DNA of 64,000 nucleotides, from assembly GCF_018446385.1 (NCBI RefSeq), contig NC_056002.1, positions 28,878,636-28,942,635 on the forward strand, given 5' to 3'. The stretch comes from Zingiber officinale. Taxonomy: Eukaryota; Streptophyta; Magnoliopsida; Zingiberales; Zingiberaceae. Of this stretch, positions 10,851-23,489 are shown in pieces. Position numbers and translations under genes: made by a program. The number at the start of each line of letters is the position of its first letter. The first letter of the stretch is position 1. The notes beneath the pieces are model-generated. The model did no database searches. It was not told where the DNA came from and saw only the letters and a program-made list of their open reading frames with translations.

Positions 10851-11789
10851 ATAGATAGATATTTACCGAAGTAGACGCACGTGAAGTAAAAGGGGTATTT
10901 TTTTACTTCGGCACACGATTACCGAAGTCTATCACCGGTCTAAAACCGGTTCAAAATCGGACCGGTTTCGAAGTAAAAAAACTCTATTACTTCATCAAGA
11001 CCAGTAAAGCTACCGAAGTAGTTGATGATATATTACTGCATAGGTTACATTGTCTGACGAAGTTTAAAGAAGTTACGACTTCATAATTTTTTATATTATG
11101 GTGTAGTAAATAGTTAATATTACTTATGCATATTTTAGCTTAATCGAAGTAATTGTTATTGTATTACTTCATCGTAGTATGGAAGTAAAAAACATATTTT
11201 ACTACACTTCAACAATTTAAGTTAGCGCAGTAATACATACGAATGACTTCAACAATTTTAATCAATGACAAAGTAAATAGTTTCTTTAACTACGACAATA
11301 TTTAAATTAACTGAAGTATTATGTATTGTATTACTTCATCGTTTTTATTTATAGTATCGAAGTAGTTGACTATATTTTACTACAATACAAATTTAATTGA
11401 CAAAAGTGTATATCATAATATTTTGCTATAACACAATAGTTTTCATCACCAAAATTGAACAAATATATCACAAATATCTATCAAATACAATCCAAAAGTG
11501 TATTCATAAAAGAAATGTTTAACCATAACCCAAAAACTTTTGTATCCATAAATCTCTAAATACAATCTAAAATTTATATCATAGTCTACACTTAGGCACC
11601 CACATAGAAATAGACGAATTCGCTCCATTCACTTCTGACTTCATCATACTGATATTGATTGTAATACTATTTGTTTTTTGATGCTGCAAACTGAATCATT
11701 AACCAAAAGTTTGAGGATCAATGAAAAATGACTTAATATTTTATACAGAAAATATTTCATAAAGAAGAAATTTACCTTTCTCTCCAATT

Positions 11790-12411
11790 GTGGATATTCA
11801 TCTAAGACTATCTCTTTCATGTACCGCATCACACAATATCTACATTCAACACCACCATTTTGTTTAAGATTACCCTAATGAAATTGAAAATGTCATGCAA
11901 GAAGTCACAATCCAAATAATAAGAATTATTAATTAATGTCTAAATACATAGTTACAATACATACTGTCAATTGTTTAAAACCTGGTCCTTTTGAAATACC
12001 CCTTGATGCATTGTATATCTTGACCCCACTACATTGTAAAAAATAGAAAATTATTTTTTCAACCTATAATGAATTGAATGCATTCAAAAGCAGTATAAGT
12101 TAATACTTACTTGGTCACAATAGTTTGCCAAGCATGATCTCAGTTCCTGTTACTCAAAGAGTCCAATAAATATATCATATTCTTATCTTCATTAATTATA
12201 GTCAAGATCCAATGGTACCTGCACAAATAAAAATATAACATTGACTAGCATGTAGTAGGAAATGATAAATAATTAAAATATTACCCAGTGTTATATGGGA
12301 TGAAGCATATGTTATCTCTGTTCGATGCTCCCAACTAAGCAGTAATATGTTGTGATAATTTACTACCTTCTTCACCCACACCGCATGTAGGTATGTGACC
12401 AGGATCCACAA
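11790..12411 (-). pseudogene. Ulp1/C48 cysteine protease-like fragment, CACTA copy 2
   Basis: Minus-strand blocks match those of copy 1 but are better kept: FIPYNTG joined across an intron to YHWIL (catalytic His), then INEDKNMIYLLDSLSNRN, then GVKIYNASRGISKGPGFKQLT and ECRYCVMRYMKEIVLDEYPQLER. In Ulp1-like proteases the Cys motif is usually (Q/E)CGYYVMRYM; here Gly is replaced by Arg. Several frames are needed to read it, so it is a pseudogene. The intron phase (TGG|GTAAT to TGCAG|GTACC) restores G-Y-H-W, supporting a real spliced ancestor. Confidence 0.65.
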
Positions 12412-12510
12412 ATGACACATACTCAGCTCTATTTTCTTTCTTCATGTATTTGTAAAGGTAACTGCAAGATAATAATTGCAAGGTAATGGCAAAGTAATAA
12501 AAAATCTAAA

Positions 12511-15500
12511 TATACCCCCATGTATATTTAGATTATAACTTAATTACTTAAGAAAACAAGATATTCTACTGCTAATGCAAAGAATATCAAATTACTTGAT
12601 GTGGAAATGATTTTTCAAAATCAGACACAAACAGTTTGATGTGGTAATGATTTTTCAAAATATGTTTATATTAGATTAGTTGAGAGGAAAAATCATTGTA
12701 TTTTATTATCCACCAAGGATACTAAAACTCACCTATAGATAGCCTCTAAGGCTAATTAATTACTTTAAAAATAGATTTTACTGAATAATTAATAGAAAAT
12801 ATAGCCTGTTGTTTCTAACATTCAAGTTGAAGCTAGATATTATGCTCCAGTTTGAATATGAAAAGACACTAGACACGTCAATGACAAAGAAGCAATATTA
12901 TTATAGAAATTGAGAAGTCTGAAGATGCAATAGAATGGTCTTATTAACAAAGAAATGATGACTGAATTGACAACTTGAAAATAACATACTGGTAGGAACA
13001 CAAAAAGTAGTCTATCTTTTTGAAGTTGCACAGATGCAGAGACATACAAGTGTTGCAAACACAAGTGAGATTTGAGTTCCAACCTCTTTGATCTATCAAA
13101 TCTCCAGAGAAGAAAGTTCTGAATCACTTTACCCCAACAAAGAGAGATTAAGAAAATACAATTTGGCAATCACTTTACCCTGAGAATGAGGTGTTAAGAA
13201 AATAAAGTTTGACACCAACTCTAAGAGAGATGTAGGTAGAATAGAAAATGAATCTCAAATTATATCACGTATACAAGACCTAGGAAAATAAATAGTGAAA
13301 TTTGAACTTTATGGAAGAGGCAAGATACTTGAGATACCAGTGGTGGAAATAAAATGATTGGTAGTTGCCTCCTTTTTTAATTAACACCTAAGACTTGATA
13401 TAATAATAAAAAAAGATACATGAATCTCCAGCTAATGCGAAGTTTCAGGGAAGAGTCGGACCACATTGAGTCAATTGTACACAACCTTGCTCTGTATTGC
13501 AATAGATTGTTTTCATGACTCAAACTCGTAACCACAAGGTCACACAACAACAACTTTACTTTTCCCCATGACTCTCTTTCAAGACTTAAAATAACCTTCA
13601 AGACTTAAGATAACAACGACGAAAAATAAATGACCCCTAGTTGCCTCCTTTGTAAATTACCAACTTTTTTCTAAAATCTATATTTGAAAAAAAATGATCC
13701 ACTTTCTTATATCATAAAACAAAAAATCCCTCCTTTTTTTCCAATTTGACCTCTCCACTCCCTCTTTTATAATTTGATAATTTTTTTTATCAGAGGTCAC
13801 CTAAAGTGCATTTGGATCAAAAGAATCATGACAGTAGTATAATGGTGACAAGTTCACCCTACAAAGAATCATGACAAATTCACCATACACATGTTTCCAA
13901 AAATGACCAAGTATAATCTCATCTTGTTTTCTTAAGTAATTAAGTTATATACAAATTTAGAACTTCAACCATTCTCAAAGGAAAGAAAATATATTCTACT
14001 TCTAATGCAAAGAAAGCATACTGGAATATTGTAAGCTGCCACAATACATGAGCAATGAAATAATGTAAGGAAAGAAGATAATAACACATGCTACAATATC
14101 CAAGTCATCTTAAAAGGCACCTGCTATTACCACCAAAATCACAAGTAAAACATCCAATGCTGGTGAGAGCAAAAAGAAGTCTGTTAAAGTTGTCAAGAAA
14201 AAGACTAAACGTATCAGGATGCCACGATATTGCTTGTTTGATTTTGTTTTTGGTAAGTTCAGTTTTTCTTCTTCTGTTGCTTGCTCTATATGATTTTGTT
14301 TTATTGACTTTGTCTATATGAAGTTCATTTATTCTTCTTATGTTTCTGCATTGATCCAATAAGAACAAAAATAAGAAGTCTGAATATCCCAGTGTCCATA
14401 TAATAAAATTTCAATTTAATTATTCATTTGAAGCCTTAAATCTTTGCTTTACTCAGAGAAATTATTTGCATGACTATATTTGGTACTTATTCATCTTTTT
14501 TACTAAATATTATCAATTCTAATGAATTTCTAAGATACAAACTAAACTTAAGGTTTGACATCATGAGCGGAGGGTCAAATAAAAATTTAGCTAAAGTATA
14601 AAGTAAGAAGGTTATATTAACAAGAAGAAAAACAAGCTCTTTATTTTTCTGGGGTTGTGTAAATGTGTGAAGATGAAATTATGTGGTTAACAATGATGAT
14701 ATATGATTCCTAAAAAATTTGCCTATGTTTTTCAACTTAAATTGTCGATTTTCATGCTAAAGGAGAAGCAATTGGTGTTAATTATTCAATTTATCTACTT
14801 TTCACTGCCAACTAAATGGTTGTACATGGATGATGACGCTAAGTTGTGGTTGCTCTAAAATGACACAAGTAGATGGAAAGAAAAGGCAGAGAGGAAACAA
14901 GGTAGAGAGGAAAGGAAAGAAGGGTTCGGAGAGGGAACAAACCTAGAGCTGTAGAAAATCGGGAAGTCAATTGTTTCCGATAGTCAAGCAGTTAAGCAAC
15001 ACAAATAAATTCTAAAAAAACACTTTCTTTTTCCTTCTTTTGGTCAAGAAAACAAGATCTTTTTTAACCAATTTCTTACTGAAACATAGAGGGATGTATA
15101 TTGCCTCTCTAGATGTCTGGCGTAAACTATAGGTAAGATCTGGTAAGTAGCAAACCATTCAGCGAATGCTAAAAAGAACACTTTGGGTATGCTCTCACTT
15201 TCTTCATTAAGGTGGGTAAGATTGATTGCCATATAAGGGAAAGGTAATAATATTTGCTTCAATCACTAATGAAAACAATAAGAACTACTCACTAATCACT
15301 AATATTGACTAAAAACACTGGAAATCAAATCCACAATCAATTCCCCAAGAGAAATAACTTTCCGACTGCTTGTTTCTTTCACGCAGGTTATAGTGGGTAG
15401 TTGCTACAACATAATTATTATTATTATAGTAGCTATGATTTTATAGATGCTACAATATAAATATAAATATTGTTAAACAATATAAATTTGTGTTATTGTA

Positions 15501-17229
15501 ACTAAGAAATTATATTTACTATAATATTATAATAGTTACATATGTATATTATTACTAGTATAATGTGAATGTTATTAAATATGTCAAAATTATACTATAT
15601 TTAATTATAATATATACTAGAGATAATAATACTGATGAGCGGCTAGTGGGGCGCTCTTTTTTATAAAAAAAAAAAAATCCTTTGATGATTGTGAAAACAA
15701 AATGAGGCTCTTTTGATTTTTATGTATAATTAATGAAGTATGGTATAGAGATTTTTATTTAGTAGTAAAGTAAAATGATAATATAAATCATTTTGCTATA
15801 ACTTTTCTTCTCTTCTAAAAAGCTACCTTTTGATAGGACCTGAAGTCTGATATGTCAGCATCGAAATCATATAAATACTTACATTGAGTTGAAGCGATTG
15901 ATGAAACTTGTAAGTTTTGATCGATCGGGAAAGTGTTCATAGAAAGGGGACGGGAACGGCCTTCGGATTTTCCTAGTAACACATACGGTTAAGGCTACCA
16001 TTTCAGTGGATTTTTACCTAAATTTTAATTATATAATTTAACGACGGATCTAAATGAGCATAATCACAATGAGTTCATATCAAAAGAATGTATTATTATT
16101 CGTAGGTTGCGTAATTCTTTTGTATATCCTCCAAACGAAGCTAGCGCACATGAACAACTCAGATGTCGATCAACTCTACTTTTTGTAATTTACAAACAAT
16201 TAAGATACATTTAAGGTTGCAAACAAGTCAAGCCGATCCAACTTTTGTATTGGTAATCGAGCAAAATCAGGTCACGTTGAAAATGAATGAAGTGGTTAAA
16301 ATAATTATTCAAGCTTCATCGTTTTTTAATTGAGTTTGAGTTTATTCAAAATTGAGATTGATCATTTTGATATTATGAGCTTGATTAGTTGTGAATTTTA
16401 TAAATTAATTTATGTTATCCATAAATTTACATCACCAGTAGTTGAGCGTAGCATATGTGCTCCAGAGTTGATCCGACTTTATAAAAAATTAATTATCAGG
16501 ATAAATTCAAAAGCACAAATAATTCCTTGTCCAACAATCAATGTCCTAGATTTTCCATCTTAATAGAAAAAAATCTCTACCATACACCGTAGCTATGAAT
16601 CAAACCATAAGTATTTGAGAATTACTGGAGCACCTCTACCACAGTACTGTAGCATGAGGTTTGATAATTTTTATTCATATGGCAAAGGTGATTTAATTTA
16701 CTCACCCCAAATACCGCTTCACTATTGGTCCCACAGCAAGTTGAAGACAATAAATTAGGATGATCGGACAATCTCTCTAGGTTAAAGGAATATTGTTCCC
16801 TATGGGATTATTCTAGAGGATTTGATCTCTATATATTCTCACGTGATAATCTATCATCCAAGAACTAATTCGACTATGCTTATAGGAACTTCAATTTGTA
16901 TTTATTACGGTCAAAGATGATAACCATTACCCAGAGAATCTCTCGAGGACCTATGTAATTCAGTAGGGAAATAAATCATAGAGGTACTATAGGATGGGTT
17001 CATTTTTTATCGATCGAGACGATCGACGATAGACGTTAACAAACTGAGGAGTATGTTCAAATTTACTTAGTTAATTAACCTGGAGTATATTAAATAAATA
17101 CAAATAAATTTTAACATCAAGTTTGATCATCGACTCTAGAGTTACATTTTATCTAAAGAATTAATTTTAATTATTTTCTAATCTTCTCGGTATAAATTAT
17201 ATAACTAATTTTATTATTTTATTTAAATG
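12511..17229. other. Intergenic AT-rich DNA with decayed repeats
   Basis: I see no host gene. Small local duplications occur at 12598-12660 and 13120-13200. An inverted match of about 38 bases links 12528-12566 with 13918-13958, and a block KAPAITTKITSKTSNAGESK followed by a basic stretch (about 14110-14250, +) is coding-like but unplaced. From 15400 to 15640 the sequence is very AT-rich, and 15900-17200 shows no structure I can name. Confidence 0.4.
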
Positions 17230-18872
17230 TGTTGGGAGATTGTTAGCGCAATTGTTTCTGGGTCAAAATTGACCAATTTAACTAAGCTCGAGTGGAGTCG
17301 AGCTTGAATTTCAATGTTTGGACAATATGTTACATGTTTACAATATGCTGTAAGACATATAAGAGAAAAGCCAAGTAGGTCATGGAGGACCAATACTTGA
17401 CTGGTAAAGTCCTAAAAGAAGTCAAGTAGGTCATGAACAACCAGTACTTGACTGATAAAGTTCTAACTAGGTGTTAGGCAAAATAAATTTCTAAATCAGA
17501 GGTAAGGTAAGGTAAGGCAAGACAATTCCTAACTCGACGTCGATTAGGTAAAGGGAAGTCCAAATAGGTCAAGGAGGACTACACGTTGGCAAATAAAGTC
17601 CTAACTGTAGTTAGGCAAAGGAAAAATTCAAATGGGTCGGGAAGAACCGCACGTTGATAAGGAAAATCCAAGTGGGTCAAGGAGGACTGCACGTTGGCAA
17701 GGAAAGTCTAAATTATGGTTAGGCGAGCAAAGTCCAAATGGATCAAGGAGAATCACACGTTAGCAAGGTAAAGTCCTAACTACGGTTAGGCAAGAGGAAA
17801 ATCCAAGTAAATCGAGAACCGTACTTGGTGATCGGAAGTCCAACGGAAAGTTGGCAAAGGCCAAGTGGGTCAAAAGATTGATCGGACACTTGGTGGAGAA
17901 GTCCCAACAAATCACGGTTGATCGGAGATTGGAGAAGGGAACCTTAAATTTGGGTTAAGCAAGTTAGGATTAGGTAATCGATCAGGTGATCGATTGAGAC
18001 CCGTGCTAATTGATCAGTTGATCGATTAAGTACATCTCTTCGTGAAGAGCATGGTGAATCGACCAGGCTTGAACTTAATCGATCAAGTGATCGATTAGAA
18101 GCTGGTTTTTGTGAAGAACAGTGCATTGCACTATGTTGAATCAATTGGGAGAATTCCAATTGATTGAGGATATCGCAAGAGGCTTAATTGATTAGCTAAT
18201 CAATTAAATTTGTTCGCGAACGAACAGAAAACTTCTGAATCGAACAAGTGATTGATTGAAGCTGTTTGATCGATTTGGAAAAACTCACGAGTGAACAAAA
18301 GACTTCATAATTGATTGAGCTGTCAATTAAGAAAAAACGTAATCAATTGGTTAATCGATTAAGTGACGAAGAAAAGAATCGTTGTGAGGTTTGGACGGCT
18401 GGATATGCTCAGATTTGATGTGGCAATCAATTGAGGGTAAGACCAATAGATTGAGAGCCCTAATCCGCTAGATATAAAAGCGACGACGACGATTCAAACG
18501 CAACTCTTTTTCTCTGATTCTTTTCGCCAGTTTTTGAAGGTTCTTGGAGCAAAGTGTTATTGTATTTCCAAGTATCAAGAGGCGATCTACATCAACAAGA
18601 GATCAAAAACAAAGTTTTCTCGTTATATTTTTTATTGTATTTCTCTTGTATTTCTCGTGTTGGAGTTTGTACAAGAATTCTCCACCTCCTAGAAGGAGGA
18701 TTTCATAGTGTACTATGAGTGAAGAGAGTGGACCCTTAAATTAGTTATCTCAAGAGGGTGAATACCAAGTAAAATCAAGTTTGTTAGTATTTACTTCGAA
18801 TTTCTATTATAACAAATCATTGACGAAATAATTGGAGTTAACCACCCCTTAACTTACCGGAGTGTTCTAACA
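17230..18872 (+). mobile_element. Solo LTR F, 1.64 kb
   Basis: It starts TGTTGGGAG and ends GTTCTAACA, flanked by a perfect 5-bp duplication aaatg (17225-17229 and 18873-18877). No internal region is present, so it is a solo LTR left by recombination between the two LTRs of one element. A TATA box (TATAAAAG, 18473-18480) shows plus orientation. The first half carries repeats of GTCCTAACTRYGGTTAGGCAAG, and 17970-18370 carries many ATCGAT/TGATCGATT palindromic units. Confidence 0.9.
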
Positions 18873-18877
18873 AAATG

Positions 18878-19654
18878 TAATTTCATTTGGTTTATAAGTA
18901 AATTCATAAACCTAGCAGAAGACAAATAATACATCACTCATAATAAACATCACTTTAATTATTTGTTACATAGGAAATTTAATATTTGACAATGAAATTT
19001 TTTGATGATTTTAATATTTGTTTTTTAATGTATAATTCATATTTTTGAATTTTATGATCAATTGCATAATATATTTCGATTTGGTAATATTTTTAAAACG
19101 CCAATTAAATCGGTTAAACCATTTTGTATAGAAAAATTAGGATGATAAATAAATCGAATATTCATGAATAGATTTCTTACTTTGTAAAATCTTATTTAAC
19201 TTCCTTTGATATTAAATAAATAAATAAATTTAAATAACTCGTTAAATTAAAAAAAATAAGTATAGTAAATATATTATACATATAGGAACAAAAGAAAATT
19301 ATAAAAATAAATTTAAATATATATGTATTGAGCTGATTAATATTGATGAATAATATTTGTGAAAAATATTTATATATAATATTCATGAGCTATGTTTATT
19401 AATAAAACAAAATACTAAATAAAAATAAATAAATGAGTAAATTAGTTTAGATTATCTAGATTTTTTAAATTTAATTATCAATCAACTAAAATTTCAAATA
19501 ATTAAATTAAAAATTTGATACCATCTAAATCAATCAAACTTAAATTAAATTAAAATTAAAATTAAAATTTAAAAATATTTTAATGGCTTAATTTATTTTA
19601 GGATTATTCCGGCAGGTTTACAGTATGGGATAAAAGGAATTTAGTAGCAGATGC
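18878..19654. other. Intergenic region downstream of EXO70
   Basis: Very AT-rich with no coding features. The last part probably includes the EXO70 3' UTR on the minus strand. Confidence 0.5.
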
Positions 19655-21613
19655 TCAGCCGGATGGTTTGGACCGAGATGAGCGGGACTCCGAACCGAGG
19701 TGATAACTCGACCCCGAACCAGTTTCGTCCGAACCAGAGAAGAGCTCAGCCAACCGCTGCCGCACGACCTCCGGCGAGAACCTCACCGCCTCGCCCTCCT
19801 CTAGCGCCGCGCTCCAGTGCTGGTAGAACCCCCGATACGCCGGAAGCACCATCACGCGCACTGCCTCCCTCACCTCCTCTCTCATCCCTGCGTCCGTCAC
19901 CACCCACCCAGCCTGCGCGGCGCATGCAGCCTCCACCGCTGCGACGAATGCCCGCATCCGCTCCCGCGCCTCTTCGGCGCTGACCTCCGCCGCTGGTTCC
20001 TCCGCAGCCACCTGCCCCCACGCGATCCTCTCGAACCTCGCTGCGTGCTGCCTCGCCTTCGCGGCGTGCCGCGCCAGCCACTCCTCGCCCAATAGCCCCC
20101 TCAGCCGGCAGTGGCGGACGGTGTTCACGATGAACTGGAGGTTGTTCGCCAAAAAGAGGTACGATTGGCCGGCGTCCCGGTACGCTGCGGCCTTGCCCTC
20201 GAGCTTGCAGAGGAGCACCAGGATCAGCCACGCCAACCGTCCAGCGATCCCGGATCGATTACTGTCGGAGGAGGCGGACGATGAGGAGGAGAAGGAGAAG
20301 GAGGACCCGAACGACGACGTCCTTGTCTCCACTGCCGCCGAAGAGTCCGAGGCATCGAAAAAGAAATCCGGGTGGAGGCTAGGCGTTTGAAAGGGCAACT
20401 CTTCGTAGATCTCGGCGAGGGTGAAATCGTGGTCGGAGAGCTCGGCAATGTAATTCATCGCGCGACGAGTGAGCGGGGGAATCCCTCCGCCGGGAGTGAT
20501 CACCTTGGAGTGCTCTTTTTGGACCGCCGCCTCGAAATCGGCGAGCGTGGCGCGGACGACCTCGGCGAGCTTGGTGAGCGAGGTTAGTGCTTGGTCCCGG
20601 ACGGCGGCCGTGGACACGAACGAGAACACCGTGTTGATCTCGGGCAGTAGCTTGGAGACGGCTTCGTAGAGCTCCAGGATCAAGAAAATCTTCTCCGTCG
20701 ACCGTTTGGATTTCGTGACCAAATCCGGAAAACGGAGGAACTCCCTGGCCGCCTCTCCGGCGACGTCTACGAACACGGCTTCCCTTATGGTATCGAAGCC
20801 GGAGAAAACGTGGTCCAGGAGTATCCTCTCCCCGGCGAACAGAGTGGTGACGGCCACGTGCGAGGCGGCGAGCCAAGATCGGATTTTTATCTCGAGCAGC
20901 GGCCAATCGAGTTTGTGGATGTGAGAATTAGGCGCGAGCGGCTCGAACCCAAGGCGGTAGAGGCCCTCGTCGACGATGGACTTCCGGAGTTCCTTGTAGA
21001 CCCGGACGCACTCCTTGCCGTACCCGACGGAGATCATGGTATCGGCAATGGCGTGGAGGTCCGCCATGGCTTCGGCCGCCTCGTGCTCGACCTCTCGAAT
21101 GGAATCTCCGGCGGCTCGGACCTCCTCCTCCTCCTCCTCCTCCTCCTCCTCAGCCTCGTCGGAGACGATGGATTGGGTGGAGGAGCGGGCAGAGACGGAC
21201 TCGGGATCTAGGAGGTCGCGGTTGGCGGCGAGGATCCGATATAACTCCTCCTCGAGGCGACCCATGGCGGACTGCAGCACAGTTTGTCCGCTCACCAACA
21301 CCGACTTCACCTCCGGCGAGCTCCCAACGGAGGCAAAGTGCAGCATGGTCCGGTGGACGACGCGGACGGCCGCGAGGAACTCGCGCGCCTCCGCTCGATC
21401 ACCATCGAACAATGAAGCAATCTTGTCGTCGGGGCGCCACCTGGCCACTACAGCCTCCGCCGCCATGTACTCCGCCATCAACGCGTCCGAGGAAGCCAGC
21501 GGCAGAGACCAAGGAGACGCAACCGGAGACGGACCACCGCGATGGTGGTGGCTATGGCCATGTCGACCGAAGGAATAGGAAGGCAAGAGGCTCATCATCC
21601 CCTTCCTCGGCAT
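19655..21613 (-). CDS. EXO70: EXO70 exocyst subunit, clade H-like, 652 aa
   Basis: EXO70 is the exocyst subunit that binds phosphoinositides and helps tether secretory vesicles to the plasma membrane; plants have many paralogues. The frame is continuous and intronless, as in most plant EXO70s outside clade A. It starts at the ATG of MPRKGMMSLL (21613); the frame extends further upstream only through a TTG codon. A His-rich N-terminal stretch (about residues 18-27) and an N-terminal helical region are followed by an acidic linker with a run of glutamates (about 154-164). The Exo70 C-terminal domain then begins near SVGYGKECVRVYKELRKSIV and includes DWPLLEIKIRSWL and TPGGGIPPLTRRAMNYIAEL. The end (FSPEVVRQRLAELFSGSDETGSGSS) is followed by a Ser-rich tail. 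Clade H is my reading of the GGGI-PLTR-MNYI block and the intronless structure. GC is far above the flanks, typical of monocot coding DNA. No break is seen. Confidence 0.93.
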   Translation of the reverse strand: MPRKGMMSLLPSYSFGRHGHSHHHRGGPSPVASPWSLPLASSDALMAEYMAAEAVVARWRPDDKIASLFDGDRAEAREFLAAVRVVHRTMLHFASVGSSPEVKSVLVSGQTVLQSAMGRLEEELYRILAANRDLLDPESVSARSSTQSIVSDEAEEEEEEEEEEVRAAGDSIREVEHEAAEAMADLHAIADTMISVGYGKECVRVYKELRKSIVDEGLYRLGFEPLAPNSHIHKLDWPLLEIKIRSWLAASHVAVTTLFAGERILLDHVFSGFDTIREAVFVDVAGEAAREFLRFPDLVTKSKRSTEKIFLILELYEAVSKLLPEINTVFSFVSTAAVRDQALTSLTKLAEVVRATLADFEAAVQKEHSKVITPGGGIPPLTRRAMNYIAELSDHDFTLAEIYEELPFQTPSLHPDFFFDASDSSAAVETRTSSFGSSFSFSSSSSASSDSNRSGIAGRLAWLILVLLCKLEGKAAAYRDAGQSYLFLANNLQFIVNTVRHCRLRGLLGEEWLARHAAKARQHAARFERIAWGQVAAEEPAAEVSAEEARERMRAFVAAVEAACAAQAGWVVTDAGMREEVREAVRVMVLPAYRGFYQHWSAALEEGEAVRFSPEVVRQRLAELFSGSDETGSGSSYHLGSESRSSRSKPSG

Positions 21614-21680
21614 GCTCGCTTGCCTCTCTTCCTCGATCGCTCTGTAAGCTTCGTTCAATTACGCAGCACTGAAAGTCAGC

Positions 21681-21687
21681 ATTTATA
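21681..21687 (-). promoter_or_regulatory. TATA box of EXO70
   Basis: The minus strand reads TATAAAT about 70 bases before the ATG, within CTGCAGAATCTATAAATGC. Confidence 0.6.
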
Positions 21688-22240
21688 GATTCTGCAGCAG
21701 GATGAATCACCATTGTTGGACTGTTCAACAAGGATGGAAATTTCCCAAGTCTTCCGCGGGATCTAAAGATCTTTGATTCTGTGGAGAGGATTTGATTTGG
21801 TTTGGTTGTTGCTTAGAAGCTTCCAGATGTGTGGGCGACGTAGTTTGGATAGTTTGACCACTGGACGTTGACTTGTGATAGCATGAAAACTTTCACTCCA
21901 ATGAAGAGGGGTAGGAATGGAAGGGAAGGAATGCCACTGACACACAAAAAAGTTGACAAGTGGCAAGATAGAAAATCATTAAGAGAAAGATATTTAATTG
22001 GACAAGTGGCACCGTTATTTTCGAGCAATTAATTTGGACAAGTGGCACCGTTATTTTCGAGCAACTGTGCTAATACGTGGATTTATAATAACCACATACT
22101 ATTACGAATCCATAATAAACGTTATAGTAATATCCGTATATTAAAGATGAATGAATATATAGTAAAATTAATAAATTATCAATATTAACATTCAGATAAA
22201 TATGAATATGTCTTGAAAAAAGAATATATTAATATAATAG
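21688..22240 (-). promoter_or_regulatory. EXO70 upstream region with a tandem 29-bp repeat
   Basis: No gene. The block GGACAAGTGGCACCGTTATT continuing to CGAGCAA occurs twice (22000-22028 and 22036-22064), 36 bases apart, with a shorter related GACAAGTGGCA at 21955. It may be a duplicated promoter module or a small repeat. Confidence 0.4.
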
Positions 22241-23489
22241 ATAACATGTTATTTAAAGATGTAATATATATTAATGTTAGCATTTTATTTTGAAAAAAAA
22301 TCTATCTCGGATAAAAATTACTTTAATAAAATTATTTGGTATGTTTTTTTAAAAAACTTTTCTTTTAAAGAATGATATTTTGCTGGATTGTGTTTAATTG
22401 GGGAGTTTAGTGTGTGAACCGGCCCCGGGCATTTAATGATTCCGCACCACGTGTGAAAATGGAAGAAGGAAAGGAGCTTGTACGTTTAATTTCTAAGAAT
22501 TTTATTTTACTTTTGTTTCTTTTGAAACAGATTTTTTTAAGAAAAATATTTTTGTAGTGTTTTTAACATTTTAAATGATAAAAAAAATTATGGTCAGTAG
22601 ACTTTTTAATTAACAAAAATATAAATATTTTTAAAATGTGAATTATCATCAATCAATATATTATTTTTGTAAAATGATAATATAAATATTTTTCTCATAT
22701 TATATTGATAAACTAAATAAAATCAATAATTTTGATCTATTGTTTAATGGACAGTTGATAAATTATCTTCCATCAATATATTATTTTAATTGTTATAGAA
22801 CTTTCGATATTTGCGTTGTTAATAAACAAACAAATAGACGACAAAACTACAAAATATAGTATTAAAAGATAATTAAAAAAATGAAAAATATTATTTTTAT
22901 TTTTTTTTCATCGACTAAGTCAAGAATCGAGCATAAATGAAAATGAGGTCAAATGTGACCTAACTAGTGAAGGTATACCTTCTTGTTCAACTTAATCGAG
23001 TCAATTAGTTAGACTTTTTTAAATTAATATCTACGATAAAAAGACTAAGATAAGAGCACTAGAGGTTATTAAGATAGCTTAGAATCGAGTCTAAAAGTAA
23101 GAGTTATCGTGCACAGACTCATTCAGCACAAGGTCGAGCACAAAATCAGGCAGCGTATAAAAACCACTAAAAGTAATACATCAACGTATTTTTTTCTTTG
23201 TGGAAAATTGAGATTATTCAATTGAAATTATATGCTTCAAACTTGTTCACGGCCAATTGGACATCACTTTTGTTGGAAGTGGTCCTTATGTTTTAATAAT
23301 GAATAAAAAAAATTGATAGTTACTCAAAAATATTTTTTTTATAAATCATCTATAAGAATAATAAATACTCTTTATTTACTAATTTATGGAGTGCTCATTT
23401 ATCTTAATTAACTTCTTTTGTATGAGTATATTTACTTAACAACTTTGCAAGAATAAATTATCCAAATATTACGTATAAGATGAGAAATC

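Larger units (their letters stand above)
10806..12510 (-). mobile_element. CACTA-type transposon, copy 2, inverted and truncated
   Basis: CACTATGTGAAAATTG begins at 10806, preceded by tac. From here to about 12510 the sequence is the inverse complement of roughly 7250-8759 of copy 1, including the subterminal ACTTCGG motifs and the C48 protease fragment. Homology stops near 12510 and I found no matching far terminus before 17.2 kb, so this copy is probably truncated. Its 3' terminus is better preserved than that of copy 1. Confidence 0.75.

Noticed and set aside
10806..17229. Full-length second CACTA element ending before the solo LTR
   Set aside because: No inverse copy of the CACTA terminus with a tac duplication was found in this interval.
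19746..21578. Many overlapping frames on both strands within EXO70
   Set aside because: They are shadows of a GC-rich gene; the 652-residue frame alone shows the Exo70 domain.
21614..21658. N-terminal extension of EXO70 by 15 residues
   Set aside because: The extension begins at a TTG codon; the first ATG is at 21613 and gives MPRKGMMSLL.
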